NCBI GenBank assembly: GCA_023387555.1
Contig: JAEWHY010000109.1
Coordinates: forward strand, 1-11,973
DNA length: 11,973 nt
Reading direction: 5' to 3'
Source of the DNA: Pseudomonadota bacterium
Lineage (GTDB): Bacteria > Pseudomonadota > Alphaproteobacteria > Rhizobiales > Xanthobacteraceae
Shown here: positions 6,275-11,973 of the stretch, piece by piece
How the letters are laid out: the number at the start of each line of letters is the position of its first letter
Numbering within the stretch: the first letter of the stretch is position 1
Made by a program: the position numbers and the translations under genes
Notes under the pieces: generated by a model
The model's input: the letters and a program-made list of their open reading frames with translations, nothing else
Database searches by the model: none
Told to the model about the DNA's origin: nothing

Positions 6275-6371
6275 ATGCCCGGGCCTGGCCCAGGCATCCA
6301 TCCATGCAACCGGATGGATCGCCGGGACACGCGCGTCAGCGGCGCCGCCGCTGACGGCCGTGCCCGGCGAT
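6275..6371 (-). repeat. REP-like palindrome pair filling the rpmD-rplO gap
   Basis: Three palindromes occupy most of the gap. Palindrome A (6318-6371) pairs ATCGCCGGG with CCCGGCGAT, with an inner 10-bp stem GTCAGCGGCG/CGCCGCTGAC around one base. A middle palindrome (6296-6319) pairs ATCCATCC with GGATGGAT across 8 nt. Palindrome B (6275-6297) pairs ATGCCTGGG with CCCGGGCAT, with one G-T. On opposite strands A and B share the pattern TCATC-GCC-GGG at one end and GG-(C)ATCCATCC at the other, so they look like two related units in inverted orientation, as in BIMEs. Motifs of this kind (GCCCGGCGAT, GCCCGGGCAT with ATCCA flanks) are, as I recall, dispersed through Bradyrhizobium-group genomes. 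No T run follows, so termination is not expected. Confidence 0.75.
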
Positions 6372-6378
6372 GACGACC

Positions 6379-6567
6379 TTATTTCGTTTCGACCACGCGG
6401 ACGAGATGCGCGACCTTGGCGATCATGCCGCGGGTCGACGGATTGTCCTGCACTTCCTTCGTGCGGCCGATCTTGTTCAGACCAAGCCCGATCAGCGTCG
6501 CACGCTGCGAGCCATCGCGGCGGATCGGGCTGCCGGTCTGTTCGACCTTGATTGTCTTGTTCGCCAT
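6379..6567 (-). CDS. rpmD: 50S ribosomal protein L30
   Basis: L30 is a small large-subunit protein with a ferredoxin-like fold that contacts 23S rRNA. The 62-residue product has the family pattern KTIKVEQTGSPIRR at the N-terminus and TLIGLGLNKIGRTKEVQDNP at about 24-43, ending with the VAHLVRVVE strand. The length is standard for the bacterial short form. The ATG at 6567 has GGAAGG 9 nt upstream. It lies 30 nt after rpsE, in the normal spc order. Confidence 0.98.
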   Translation of the reverse strand: MANKTIKVEQTGSPIRRDGSQRATLIGLGLNKIGRTKEVQDNPSTRGMIAKVAHLVRVVETK

Positions 6568-6597
6568 GACGCGTTGCCTTCCGGATCGCTAAGCCGA

Positions 6598-7170
6598 TTA
6601 CTCGGCCGTCGCCTCGACACCCTCTTCGCGGCGACGTGCCTGCAGGGTCGAGACTTTCATCGAGCGGCGCGCCGCGACCGAACGCGGCGAGTCCTGGTTC
6701 TTCAGCGCGTCAAACGTCGCGCGGACCATGTTGTACGGGTTGGAGGAGCCGAGCGACTTCGCCACCACGTCCTGCATGCCGAGCGATTCGAACACCGCGC
6801 GCATCGGACCGCCGGCGATGATGCCGGTACCGGCCGGGGCCGCACGCAACTGGACCTTGCCCGCGCCGTGACGGCCGGCAACGTCGTGATGCAGCGTACG
6901 CCCTTCACGGAGCGGCACGCGAATCAGCGCGCGCTTGGCCGCGTCGGTCGCCTTGCGGATCGCCTCCGGAACCTCGCGGGCCTTGCCGTGGCCGAAGCCG
7001 ACGCGCCCCTTCTGGTCACCGACCACGACGAGCGCGGCAAAGCCGAAGCGGCGTCCGCCCTTCACCACCTTCGCGACGCGGTTGATGTGAACGAGCTTGT
7101 CGATGAATTCCGACTCTTCCCGCTCACCGCGCTCGGAGCGCTCGCGTTCGCGCCTGGGTTCTCGTGCCAT
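6598..7170 (-). CDS. rpsE: 30S ribosomal protein S5
   Basis: S5 lies at the mRNA entry pore of the small subunit, with S3 and S4, and influences decoding fidelity and mRNA unwinding. The 190-residue product has an Arg/Glu-rich N-terminal extension (residues 1-20), then the double-stranded-RNA-binding fold (about 21-85), with VNRVAKVVKGGRRF-type sequence at 28-42 and GDQKGRVGFGHGKAREVPEA at 51-70. The C-terminal domain has APAGTGIIAGGPMRAVFE (111-128) and GSSNPYNMVRATFDAL (141-156). The ATG at 7170 has AAAGGA 8 nt upstream. It is 12 nt after rplR. Confidence 0.99.
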   Translation of the reverse strand: MAREPRRERERSERGEREESEFIDKLVHINRVAKVVKGGRRFGFAALVVVGDQKGRVGFGHGKAREVPEAIRKATDAAKRALIRVPLREGRTLHHDVAGRHGAGKVQLRAAPAGTGIIAGGPMRAVFESLGMQDVVAKSLGSSNPYNMVRATFDALKNQDSPRSVAARRSMKVSTLQARRREEGVEATAE

Positions 7171-7182
7171 TCTGTCGATCCT

Positions 7183-7542
7183 TTAGAAGCTCAGACCGCC
7201 TTCGCGGGCGGCATCGGCGAGCGCTTTGATGCGCCCGTGATACATGTAGCCGCCACGGTCGAAGACCACGTTCTTGATGCCCTGCTGCGCGGCCCGCTCG
7301 GCCACCAGCTTGCCGACAACCTTTGCCGCCGCGATGTCGGCTCCGGTCTTTCCGGCTTCGCGCTGCGCCTTCTCGAGGGTGGACGCCGAGACCAGGGTCA
7401 CGCCCTTGGTATCGTCGATCACCTGCGCATAGATGTGCTTCGACGAACGGTGCACCGAAAGCCGCATGCGACCATTCGCAGCCGCCTTGATCGCGCGGCG
7501 CACGCGCGCCTTGCGGCGCTCTGTTGGGGTCTTGTGTGCCAT
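7183..7542 (-). CDS. rplR: 50S ribosomal protein L18
   Basis: L18 binds 5S rRNA together with L5 and joins it to the large subunit. The 119-residue product has a basic N-terminus (TERRKARVRRAIK), the conserved RLSVHRSSKHIYAQVIDD strand (about 27-44), the GKLVAERAAQQGIKNVVFDRGGY region with the Phe-Asp-Arg-Gly motif (about 93-96), and the typical end YHGRIKALADAAREGGLSF. The length is standard. The ATG at 7542 lies 5 nt after the rplF stop codon; only AAGAAG within the rplF tail could serve as ribosome-binding site, so coupling with rplF is likely. Confidence 0.99.
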   Translation of the reverse strand: MAHKTPTERRKARVRRAIKAAANGRMRLSVHRSSKHIYAQVIDDTKGVTLVSASTLEKAQREAGKTGADIAAAKVVGKLVAERAAQQGIKNVVFDRGGYMYHGRIKALADAAREGGLSF

Positions 7543-7547
7543 CGTCG

Positions 7548-8081
7548 TTACTTCTTCTTGCCTTCCTTACGGAAGATGAACTCGTCGGCATAACGCACGC
7601 CCTTGCCCTTGTAGGGCTCCGGCGGACGATAGGCTCGGATTTCCGAGGCCACCTGACCGACCTGCCTCTTGTCGATCCCGCTCACCACGATCTCGGTCGG
7701 CTTCGGGGTCGCAACCGCGATGCCCTCCGGGATCGGGTACAGCACGTCATGACTGTAGCCGAGCGCCAGCTGCAGGTTCTTGCCCTGCACGGCGGCACGA
7801 TAACCAACGCCGGTGATTTCAAGCTTGCGCTCGAAGCCCTTGGTGACGCCGGTCATGATGTTGTTCAGGTTCGCCCGCGTGGTGCCCCACAGCGCGCGCG
7901 CCTCTTTGCTCTTGTCCTTCGGGTCGACCTTGATCTCGCCCTTGTCCATGGCAACGACGACGCTGTCGTGAACCACAAGTGACAAGGTGCCCTTCGGGCC
8001 CTTCACGTTGATGGTCTTGCCGGACAGGTTGGCGGTGACGCCAGACGGGACGGCTACCGGTTTCTTGCCTACGCGCGACAT
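7548..8081 (-). CDS. rplF: 50S ribosomal protein L6
   Basis: L6 sits near the base of the L7/L12 stalk and the sarcin-ricin loop, where it contributes to the translation-factor binding site. The 177-residue product starts MSRVGKKPVAVPSGV and has the usual two repeated domains. The second ends with the signature GQVASEIRAYRPPEPYKGKGVRY, followed by a Lys-rich tail. The start is the ATG at 8081, whose A is shared with the rpsH TGA stop codon (TGATG). An in-frame ATG at 8096 would add five residues absent from the family. The weak upstream Shine-Dalgarno and the overlap suggest translational coupling to rpsH. Confidence 0.99.
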   Translation of the reverse strand: MSRVGKKPVAVPSGVTANLSGKTINVKGPKGTLSLVVHDSVVVAMDKGEIKVDPKDKSKEARALWGTTRANLNNIMTGVTKGFERKLEITGVGYRAAVQGKNLQLALGYSHDVLYPIPEGIAVATPKPTEIVVSGIDKRQVGQVASEIRAYRPPEPYKGKGVRYADEFIFRKEGKKK

Positions 8082-8473
8082 CAGAACACCGTGCAAAGCA
8101 CTTCGCCGCCGACATTGGCGTCGCGGGCGGAATGGTCCGCCATGACGCCCTTCGGGGTCGAAAGGATCGAAATGCCGAGGCCGTTATTGACCCGCGGCAG
8201 GTTCTTCACCGCCACATAGACCCGGCGGCCTGGCTTGGAGACACGCGCGATCTCGCGAATCACGGGCGCACCATCGAAATACTTAAGCTCAATCTCGAGC
8301 TCGTTGCGGCCGTCCTTGTGCTCCACGGTCGAAAAGCCGCGAATATAGCCTTCGGACTTCAGCACCTCGAGCACGCGCTCGCGGAGCTTCGAGCCGGGGG
8401 ACGACACCTTCTGCTTGTGCCGCTCCTGGGCGTTGCGGATACGGGTGATCAGATCGCCAACGGGATCGTTCAT
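8081..8473 (-). CDS. rpsH: 30S ribosomal protein S8
   Basis: S8 is a primary 16S rRNA binder in the central domain; in E. coli it also represses the spc operon by binding mRNA near rplE, but I saw no clear mimic of its binding site here. The 130-residue product starts MNDPVGDLITRIRNAQ, has the KSEGYIRGF strand-helix region (39-47) and the C-terminal signature GLGISILSTPKGVMADHSAR followed by NVGGEVLC. The ATG at 8473 has GAGGAGG 5 nt upstream, and this ribosome-binding site includes bases of the rpsN TGA stop codon. Its own stop overlaps the rplF start. Confidence 0.99.
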   Translation of the reverse strand: MNDPVGDLITRIRNAQERHKQKVSSPGSKLRERVLEVLKSEGYIRGFSTVEHKDGRNELEIELKYFDGAPVIREIARVSKPGRRVYVAVKNLPRVNNGLGISILSTPKGVMADHSARDANVGGEVLCTVF

Positions 8474-8483
8474 GGGCGCCTCC

Positions 8484-8789
8484 TCACCAGCTCGACTTCA
8501 CGAGGCCCGGAATCAGGCCCTTGTTGCCGAGTTCACGCAGCGCAATACGCGACAGCTTGTGCTTGCGGTAATAGGCGCGCGGACGGCCCGTCACCTCGCA
8601 ACGATTGCGCACGCGATTGGGCGCCGAGTTGCGCGGCAATTCCGCAAGCTTCAGCGTGGCCTGGAAACGCTCTTCCAGCGGCCGGGTCTTGTCGTTGACG
8701 ATCGTCTTCAAGCGCTCACGACGTCCACTGAACGTCTTGGCCATCTTGGCCCGCCGCTTGTTCTTTTCGACCGAACTCTTCTTCGCCAT
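8484..8789 (-). CDS. rpsN: 30S ribosomal protein S14, zinc-independent long form
   Basis: S14 is a late-binding protein in the 30S head close to S3 and S10. The 101-residue length and the absence of the two CxxC pairs identify the zinc-free (C-minus) type. Visible features are the basic N-terminus AKKSSVEKNKRRAKMA, the LPRNSAPNRVRNRCEVTGRP stretch (about 51-70), the RAYYRKHKLSRIALRELG motif and the end KGLIPGLVKSSW. The ATG at 8789 has CAGGAG 6 nt upstream; a TTG directly before it in frame is not needed. It lies 40 nt after rplE. Confidence 0.99.
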   Translation of the reverse strand: MAKKSSVEKNKRRAKMAKTFSGRRERLKTIVNDKTRPLEERFQATLKLAELPRNSAPNRVRNRCEVTGRPRAYYRKHKLSRIALRELGNKGLIPGLVKSSW

Positions 8790-8829
8790 CAAAGTCTCCT
8801 GACTATCCGCGTTTGAGGGTTCCGGGCCC

Positions 8830-9414
8830 TCACTGCCGGAAGGGGAAGTTGAATGCCACGAGCAGTGCGCGCGCCTCTTCGTCGGTGCGTGCGGTCGTGC
8901 AGATCGTGATGTCCATGCCCCAGCTTTCCTGGGTCTTGTCGTAGTCGATTTCCGGGAACACGATGTGCTCCTTCAGGCCGAGCGAGTAATTGCCCATGCC
9001 GTCGAAGCTCTTCGGGTTCAGCCCGCGGAAGTCGCGAACGCGCGGCAGCGCAATGTTCACCAGGCGATCGATGAAGTCGTACATGCGCGCCTTGCGCAGC
9101 GTGACCTTACAACCGATCGACTGACCGTCGCGCAGCTTGAACGTCGCGATCGACTTGCGCGACTTGGTGATAATCGCCTTCTGGCCGGCAATCAGGCTGA
9201 GATCGTTCGCCGCGTTGTCGACCTTCTTGCGGTCGTTGACCCCCTCGCCGACGCCCATGTTGAGCACCACCTTGGTGATCACCGGCACCTGCATCGGATT
9301 CGCGTAACCGAAATCCTTGGTCAGCTTGGCGCGGATGTCTTTGTCGAACTGGGTCTTCAGGCGCGGCACATAAGCCGTCACCGGCGCACCCTTCTGCTTC
9401 TCGGTCTCAGCCAT
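8830..9414 (-). CDS. rplE: 50S ribosomal protein L5
   Basis: L5 carries 5S rRNA into the large subunit with L18 and contacts S13 and P-site tRNA. The product is 194 residues, slightly longer than the usual 180-185 because of an N-terminal segment MAETEKQKGAPVTAYVPRLK of the kind seen in Rhizobiales. Core motifs are MQVPVITKVVLNMGVGEG (about 41-58), the QKAIITKSRKSIATFKLRDG stretch with the conserved GCKVTLR strand, the FRGLNPKSFDGMGNYSLGLK loop and the EIDYDKTQESWGMDITICTT end. The ATG at 9414 has GGGAG 9 nt upstream; a TTG three codons earlier is rejected. The first 8 nt overlap the end of rplX. Confidence 0.98.
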   Translation of the reverse strand: MAETEKQKGAPVTAYVPRLKTQFDKDIRAKLTKDFGYANPMQVPVITKVVLNMGVGEGVNDRKKVDNAANDLSLIAGQKAIITKSRKSIATFKLRDGQSIGCKVTLRKARMYDFIDRLVNIALPRVRDFRGLNPKSFDGMGNYSLGLKEHIVFPEIDYDKTQESWGMDITICTTARTDEEARALLVAFNFPFRQ

Positions 9415-9724
9415 CGATCTCAACTCCCGAACGCCGTGCGACGCGGATCTTGCGGCCGTCGTTCATCATCTTGAAGCCGACGCGGGTCGGCTTGCCGTCC
9501 TTCGGATCGGCAATCGCGATATTCGACAGGTTGATGCTCGCCTCTTTCGAGATGATGCCACCTTCCTGCTGCGCGGTCTGACGCTGATGGCGCTTGACCA
9601 TGTTGACGCCGCGAACGAGCGCACGCCCTTCGGACGGATGCACGGCGATGACCTCGCCGGTGCGGCCCTTGTCGCGGCCGGTCAGCACGACGACCTTGTC
9701 GCCTTTGCGGATCTTAGCCGCCAT
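9407..9724 (-). CDS. rplX: 50S ribosomal protein L24
   Basis: L24 is an assembly initiator that binds the 5' part of 23S rRNA and lies near the exit tunnel opening. The 105-residue product has the N-terminal KOW motif (KIRKGDKVVVLTGRDKGRTG, residues 4-23), the VRGVNMVKRHQRQ motif (37-49), the GGIISKEASINLSNIAI stretch and the end GFKMMNDGRKIRVARRSG. The ATG at 9724 shares its A with the rplN TGA stop (TGATG), so translation is probably coupled, and its own stop lies inside the beginning of rplE. Confidence 0.98.
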   Translation of the reverse strand: MAAKIRKGDKVVVLTGRDKGRTGEVIAVHPSEGRALVRGVNMVKRHQRQTAQQEGGIISKEASINLSNIAIADPKDGKPTRVGFKMMNDGRKIRVARRSGVEIDG

Positions 9725-10092
9725 CACAGCACCTCCGGTGCGAGCGAGATGATCTTCATATGGTTCTTGGCACGCAGTTCGCGCGGCACCGGCCCGAAGA
9801 TACGGGTCCCGACCGGCTCCTGCTGGTTGTTGATCAGCACCGCGGCATTGCGGTCGAAGCGGATCACCGAACCGTCCGAGCGCTTGATGTCCTTGGAGAT
9901 CCGCACGACGACCGCCTTCATGACGTCGCCCTTCTTCACGCGGCCCCGCGGAATTGCCTCTTTCACCGAGACGACGATGACGTCGCCGATGGTGGCATAT
10001 TTCCGCTTCGAGCCGCCCAACACCTTGATGCACATGACGCGGCGCGCGCCGGAATTATCGGCTACGTCCAGGTTAGTCTGCATCTGAATCAT
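9724..10092 (-). CDS. rplN: 50S ribosomal protein L14
   Basis: L14 is a beta-barrel protein at the subunit interface, forming bridges to 16S rRNA with L19 and binding the silencing factor RsfS in many bacteria. The 122-residue length is exactly that of the family. The sequence starts MIQMQTNLDVADNSGARRVM and contains GGSKRKYATIGDVIVVSVKE (27-46), RGRVKKGDVMKAVVVR (49-65) and GTRIFGPVPRELR (95-107), ending KIISLAPEVL. The ATG at 10092 is preceded by AAAGGA at 11 nt. It is the first gene of the spc part, 44 nt after rpsQ, with a hairpin in the gap. Confidence 0.99.
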   Translation of the reverse strand: MIQMQTNLDVADNSGARRVMCIKVLGGSKRKYATIGDVIVVSVKEAIPRGRVKKGDVMKAVVVRISKDIKRSDGSVIRFDRNAAVLINNQQEPVGTRIFGPVPRELRAKNHMKIISLAPEVL

Positions 10093-10120
10093 GGGGCACC
10101 CAATCCTTTATCCGCCGCTC

Positions 10121-10138
10121 GAGCGCGGGATCGCGCTC
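10121..10138 (-). other. Hairpin at the S10/spc junction (rpsQ-rplN)
   Basis: On the minus strand GAGCGCG and CGCGCTC pair perfectly over 7 bp around a 4-nt ATCC loop. The 5' arm overlaps the last two bases of the rpsQ TGA stop codon. No T run follows, so read-through into rplN is expected. The position, at the boundary between what are separate S10 and spc operons in E. coli, suggests an RNA-processing or attenuation role; this is inference. Confidence 0.5.
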
Positions 10139-10388
10139 AGAGCACCTTCTTCTTTTTCTCGCCCTGGATAACCGTCCAGCGCTTCAACTTCGAGATCGGC
10201 TTGTGTTCCTCGATCCAGACCATGTCGCCGACCGAATATTCGTTGGTCTCGTCATGGGCGTGGAACTTGGTGGTCCGACGCACGGTCTTCTTCAGCACCG
10301 GATGCGTGAAACGGCGCTCGACGCTGACGACGACCGTCTTGTCCTGCTTGTTGCTGACCACGAGGCCATGCAGTTGACGCTTCGGCAT
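10137..10388 (-). CDS. rpsQ: 30S ribosomal protein S17
   Basis: S17 is a primary 16S rRNA binding protein with an OB fold, important early in 30S assembly. The 83-residue product has the family features: MPKRQLHGLVVSNKQDKTVV at the start, the VERRFTHPVLKKTVRRTTKF strand and loop (23-42), the HDETNEYSVGDMVWIEEHKP motif (45-64) and SKLKRWTVI at 66-74, with a Lys-rich end. The ATG at 10388 has AAGGGG 7 nt upstream, within the 11-nt gap after rpmC. Last gene of the S10 part. Confidence 0.98.
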   Translation of the reverse strand: MPKRQLHGLVVSNKQDKTVVVSVERRFTHPVLKKTVRRTTKFHAHDETNEYSVGDMVWIEEHKPISKLKRWTVIQGEKKKKVL

Positions 10389-10399
10389 GAGTGGGCCCC

Positions 10400-10591
10400 T
10401 TACTTGGCTTTCTTCTGGCGCGCGAAGGTCTTCAGACGCGCGATATCGCGGCGCACCTGGCGCACGCGCGAGGTGTTCTCAAGCTGACCGGTGGCCCGCT
10501 GGAAGCGCAGGTTGAACTGCTCCTTCTTCAGCTTCAGCACCTCGTCGTCGATCTGGTCGACGGTCATGACCTTAATGTCTTCGGCCTTCAT
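10400..10591 (-). CDS. rpmC: 50S ribosomal protein L29
   Basis: L29 is a small alpha-helical protein next to L23 at the tunnel exit, where trigger factor and SRP dock. The 63-residue product is a two-helix protein with the family signature KKEQFNLRFQRATGQLENTSR at about 22-42 (only the middle is strongly diagnostic), followed by RVRQVRRDIARLKT. The ATG at 10591 lies 6 nt after the rplP stop codon; its GGAG lies in the last codons of rplP, 9 nt away. Confidence 0.98.
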   Translation of the reverse strand: MKAEDIKVMTVDQIDDEVLKLKKEQFNLRFQRATGQLENTSRVRQVRRDIARLKTFARQKKAK

Positions 10592-10597
10592 CGCCGT

Positions 10598-11011
10598 TTA
10601 CTCCACAATGCGCTGGATGAAGCGCGTCTTGATCGGCAGCTTGGCGGCAGCCAGGTGCAGCGCCTCCTTGGCCAGCTCGATCGGCACGCCATCGATCTCG
10701 AAAAGAATGCGGCCCGGCTTCACGCGCACCACCCAGAGCTCCGGCGCACCCTTGCCCTTGCCCATGCGGACTTCGATCGGCTTCTTGGACACTGGCACGT
10801 CCGGGAAGACGCGGATCCAGACGCGACCGGCGCGCTTCATGTGGCGCGTGAGCGCCCGGCGAGCGGCTTCGATCTGACGCGCGGTGACACGCTCCGGCTC
10901 CATCGCCTTCAGACCGAACTGGCCGAAGTCGAGCGCATTGCCGGACGTCGCGACGCCGTGAATTCGGCCCTTGAAGGCCTTGCGGTATTTGGTGCGCTTC
11001 GGTTGCAGCAT
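10598..11011 (-). CDS. rplP: 50S ribosomal protein L16
   Basis: L16 organises the A-site and elbow-contacting region of the large subunit and is needed for peptidyl-transferase activity. The 137-residue product starts MLQPKRTKYRKAFKGRIHGV and has FGLKAMEPERVTARQIEAAR (32-51), RVWIRVFPDVPVSKKP (63-78) and the RMGKGKGAPELWV loop (82-94). Arg82 corresponds to the E. coli arginine (81) hydroxylated by YcfD. The length is standard. The ATG at 11011 lies 12 nt after the rpsC stop codon with only a weak purine-rich site, so coupling to rpsC is likely. Confidence 0.99.
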   Translation of the reverse strand: MLQPKRTKYRKAFKGRIHGVATSGNALDFGQFGLKAMEPERVTARQIEAARRALTRHMKRAGRVWIRVFPDVPVSKKPIEVRMGKGKGAPELWVVRVKPGRILFEIDGVPIELAKEALHLAAAKLPIKTRFIQRIVE

Positions 11012-11023
11012 GACGTTTACCCG

Positions 11024-11728
11024 TTATCCCGCGGTCATTTCGCGGCGCGGACGGCCAGCCTCGGCCTCGTTCATCTTCTTGTCCTGCGCCATCGAGTCGT
11101 GCTCGAGGATCTCGCCCTTGAAGATCCACACCTTGACACCGCAGGTGCCGTAGGTGGTGAACGCCGTGGCGACACCGTAATCGACGTCGGCGCGCAGCGT
11201 GTGCAGCGGCACCCGGCCCTCGCGATACCACTCGAGACGGGCGATCTCCGCGCCGCCGAGCCGGCCCGAGCAGTTGATACGGATGCCCTCGGCGCCGAGA
11301 CGCATCGCGGTCTGCACCGCGCGCTTCATGGCGCGGCGGAAAGCGACGCGGCGCTCGAGCTGCTGAGCGATCGATTCAGCGACCAGCTGGGCATCGAGTT
11401 CCGGCTTGCGGATTTCGACGATGTTGATGACGACATCCGACTGCGTCAGCTTCGCAACGGTCTTGCGCAGCTTCTCGATGTCGGAGCCCTTCTTGCCGAT
11501 CACCACGCCAGGACGGGCAGAATAGATCGTCACCCGGCACTTCTTGTGCGGACGCTCGATCACGATCTTGGACACCGCCGCCTGCTTCAGCAGCTTCATC
11601 AGCGCTGCACGGATCTTCATGTCCTCGTGCAGCAGCGTCCCGTACTCGTTCTTGCCGGCGTACCAGCGCGAGTCCCAGGTACGGTTGATGCCGAGCCGAA
11701 GCCCGATCGGATTGATCTTCTGACCCAT
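11024..11728 (-). CDS. rpsC: 30S ribosomal protein S3
   Basis: S3 lies at the mRNA entry pore, where with S4 and S5 it unwinds structured mRNA. The 234-residue product has the N-terminal MGQKINPIGLRLGINRTWDS signature, a type II KH domain (about 39-107) with GKKG at 78-81, and the C-terminal domain, with FRRAMKRAVQ at 130-139 (Arg131, Arg132 and Lys135 match the E. coli residues implicated in helicase activity) and GIRINCSGRLGGAEIAR (148-164). A short polar tail follows residue 210. The ATG at 11728 has AAGGAG 8 nt upstream; this site overlaps the TAA of rplV, indicating close coupling. Confidence 0.99.
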   Translation of the reverse strand: MGQKINPIGLRLGINRTWDSRWYAGKNEYGTLLHEDMKIRAALMKLLKQAAVSKIVIERPHKKCRVTIYSARPGVVIGKKGSDIEKLRKTVAKLTQSDVVINIVEIRKPELDAQLVAESIAQQLERRVAFRRAMKRAVQTAMRLGAEGIRINCSGRLGGAEIARLEWYREGRVPLHTLRADVDYGVATAFTTYGTCGVKVWIFKGEILEHDSMAQDKKMNEAEAGRPRREMTAG

Positions 11729-11740
11729 CCCAAACTCTCC

Positions 11741-11973
11741 TTAGGCCGCTGTCTGCTCGACCTGACGAACAACGATCGTCAGGTGCGAGAACGGCTTCAA
11801 AATACGACCCGAACGACCACGGCCGCGCGATGCCCAGCGCTTCATGACAAGCGCTTTGCCGACGAATGCCTGGCTGACGACGAGATCGTCCACATCGAGG
11901 TTGTGGTTGTTCTCGGCGTTGGCGATGGCGCTCTCGAGGCACTTCTTCACATCGCGAGCGATGCGCTTACGGG
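11741..11973 (-). CDS. rplV: 50S ribosomal protein L22 (5' end beyond window)
   Basis: L22 lines the narrow part of the peptide exit tunnel with L4; its beta-hairpin is a site of macrolide resistance and of nascent-chain sensing. Only the last 77 codons are visible, with no start. They contain RKRIARDVKKCLESAIANAE, NNHNLDVDDLVV and the hairpin region ALVMKRWASRGRGRSGRILK followed by PFSHLTIVV, all typical of L22. A GTG at 11950 reads as an internal Val, not a start, because family sequence continues upstream to the window edge. It is followed directly by rpsC. Confidence 0.97.
   Translation of the reverse strand, partial: RKRIARDVKKCLESAIANAENNHNLDVDDLVVSQAFVGKALVMKRWASRGRGRSGRILKPFSHLTIVVRQVEQTAA

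Noticed and set aside
6247..6330. 28-codon upstream extension of rplO
   Set aside because: The sequence is the palindromic repeat and an untranslated leader. L15 begins at MKLNELAGRPG with a good GAGGA site 7 nt upstream.
8082..8096. Upstream ATG adding five residues to L6
   Set aside because: L6 family proteins begin MSRVGKKP, and the ATG at 8081 overlaps the rpsH stop codon in the usual coupled arrangement.
9415..9423. TTG start giving L5 three extra residues
   Set aside because: The ATG at 9414 has a well-spaced GGGAG; the TTG has no better signal and lies between that site and the ATG.
9725..10033. Open minus-strand frame continuing upstream of rplX across rplN
   Set aside because: It is the wrong frame of rplN. 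L24 homology begins at the ATG at 9724, which overlaps the rplN stop codon.
1..11973. Mobile element, CRISPR array, tRNA or defence system
   Set aside because: Nearly every base is assigned to conserved core genes or short gaps. No spaced direct repeats, transposase, integrase or cloverleaf was seen.

Overview
This window is the distal two-thirds of a bacterial S10-spc-alpha ribosomal-protein supercluster, all on the minus strand and read from the right edge to the left. High G+C, the gene order rplO-secY-adk-rpsM-rpsK-rpoA-rplQ with no rpmJ or infA in the usual slots, a short-LID adenylate kinase, and the sequences of RpoA and SecY point to an alphaproteobacterium of the order Hyphomicrobiales (Rhizobiales), near Bradyrhizobium, Rhodopseudomonas or a related Xanthobacteraceae lineage. 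The genus-level placement is inference from remembered family sequences, not from a search.

Layout from right to left: the end of the S10 part (rplV partial, rpsC, rplP, rpmC, rpsQ); the spc part (rplN, rplX, rplE, rpsN, rpsH, rplF, rplR, rpsE, rpmD, rplO, secY); adk; and the alpha part (rpsM, rpsK, rpoA, rplQ). Most junctions are very tight, with ATGA or TGATG overlaps or gaps under 50 nt, and several Shine-Dalgarno sequences lie inside the preceding stop codon. This suggests a co-transcribed, translationally coupled unit. An intrinsic terminator follows rplQ. A partial ankyrin-repeat gene then runs off the left edge.

The genes supply ribosomal proteins of both subunits, the SecY translocon channel, adenylate kinase for nucleotide balance, and the alpha subunit of RNA polymerase.

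The core genes are ordinary, but four things stand out. (1) The adenylate kinase carries a C-terminal tail of about 150 residues, rich in Lys, Arg and Ala with no acidic residue, resembling histone H1. (2) The 132-nt rpmD-rplO gap is filled by nested palindromes that look like a pair of REP-type elements head to head. (3) The ankyrin gene appears to start at a GTG overlapping the rplQ stop codon, so its signal peptide would be encoded by the operon's own terminator hairpin. (4) Ribosomal protein L15 has a Lys/Ala/Pro-rich C-terminal extension. No stretch longer than 168 nt lacks a gene. I found no tRNA, rRNA, CRISPR array, insertion sequence or wholly unknown gene system.
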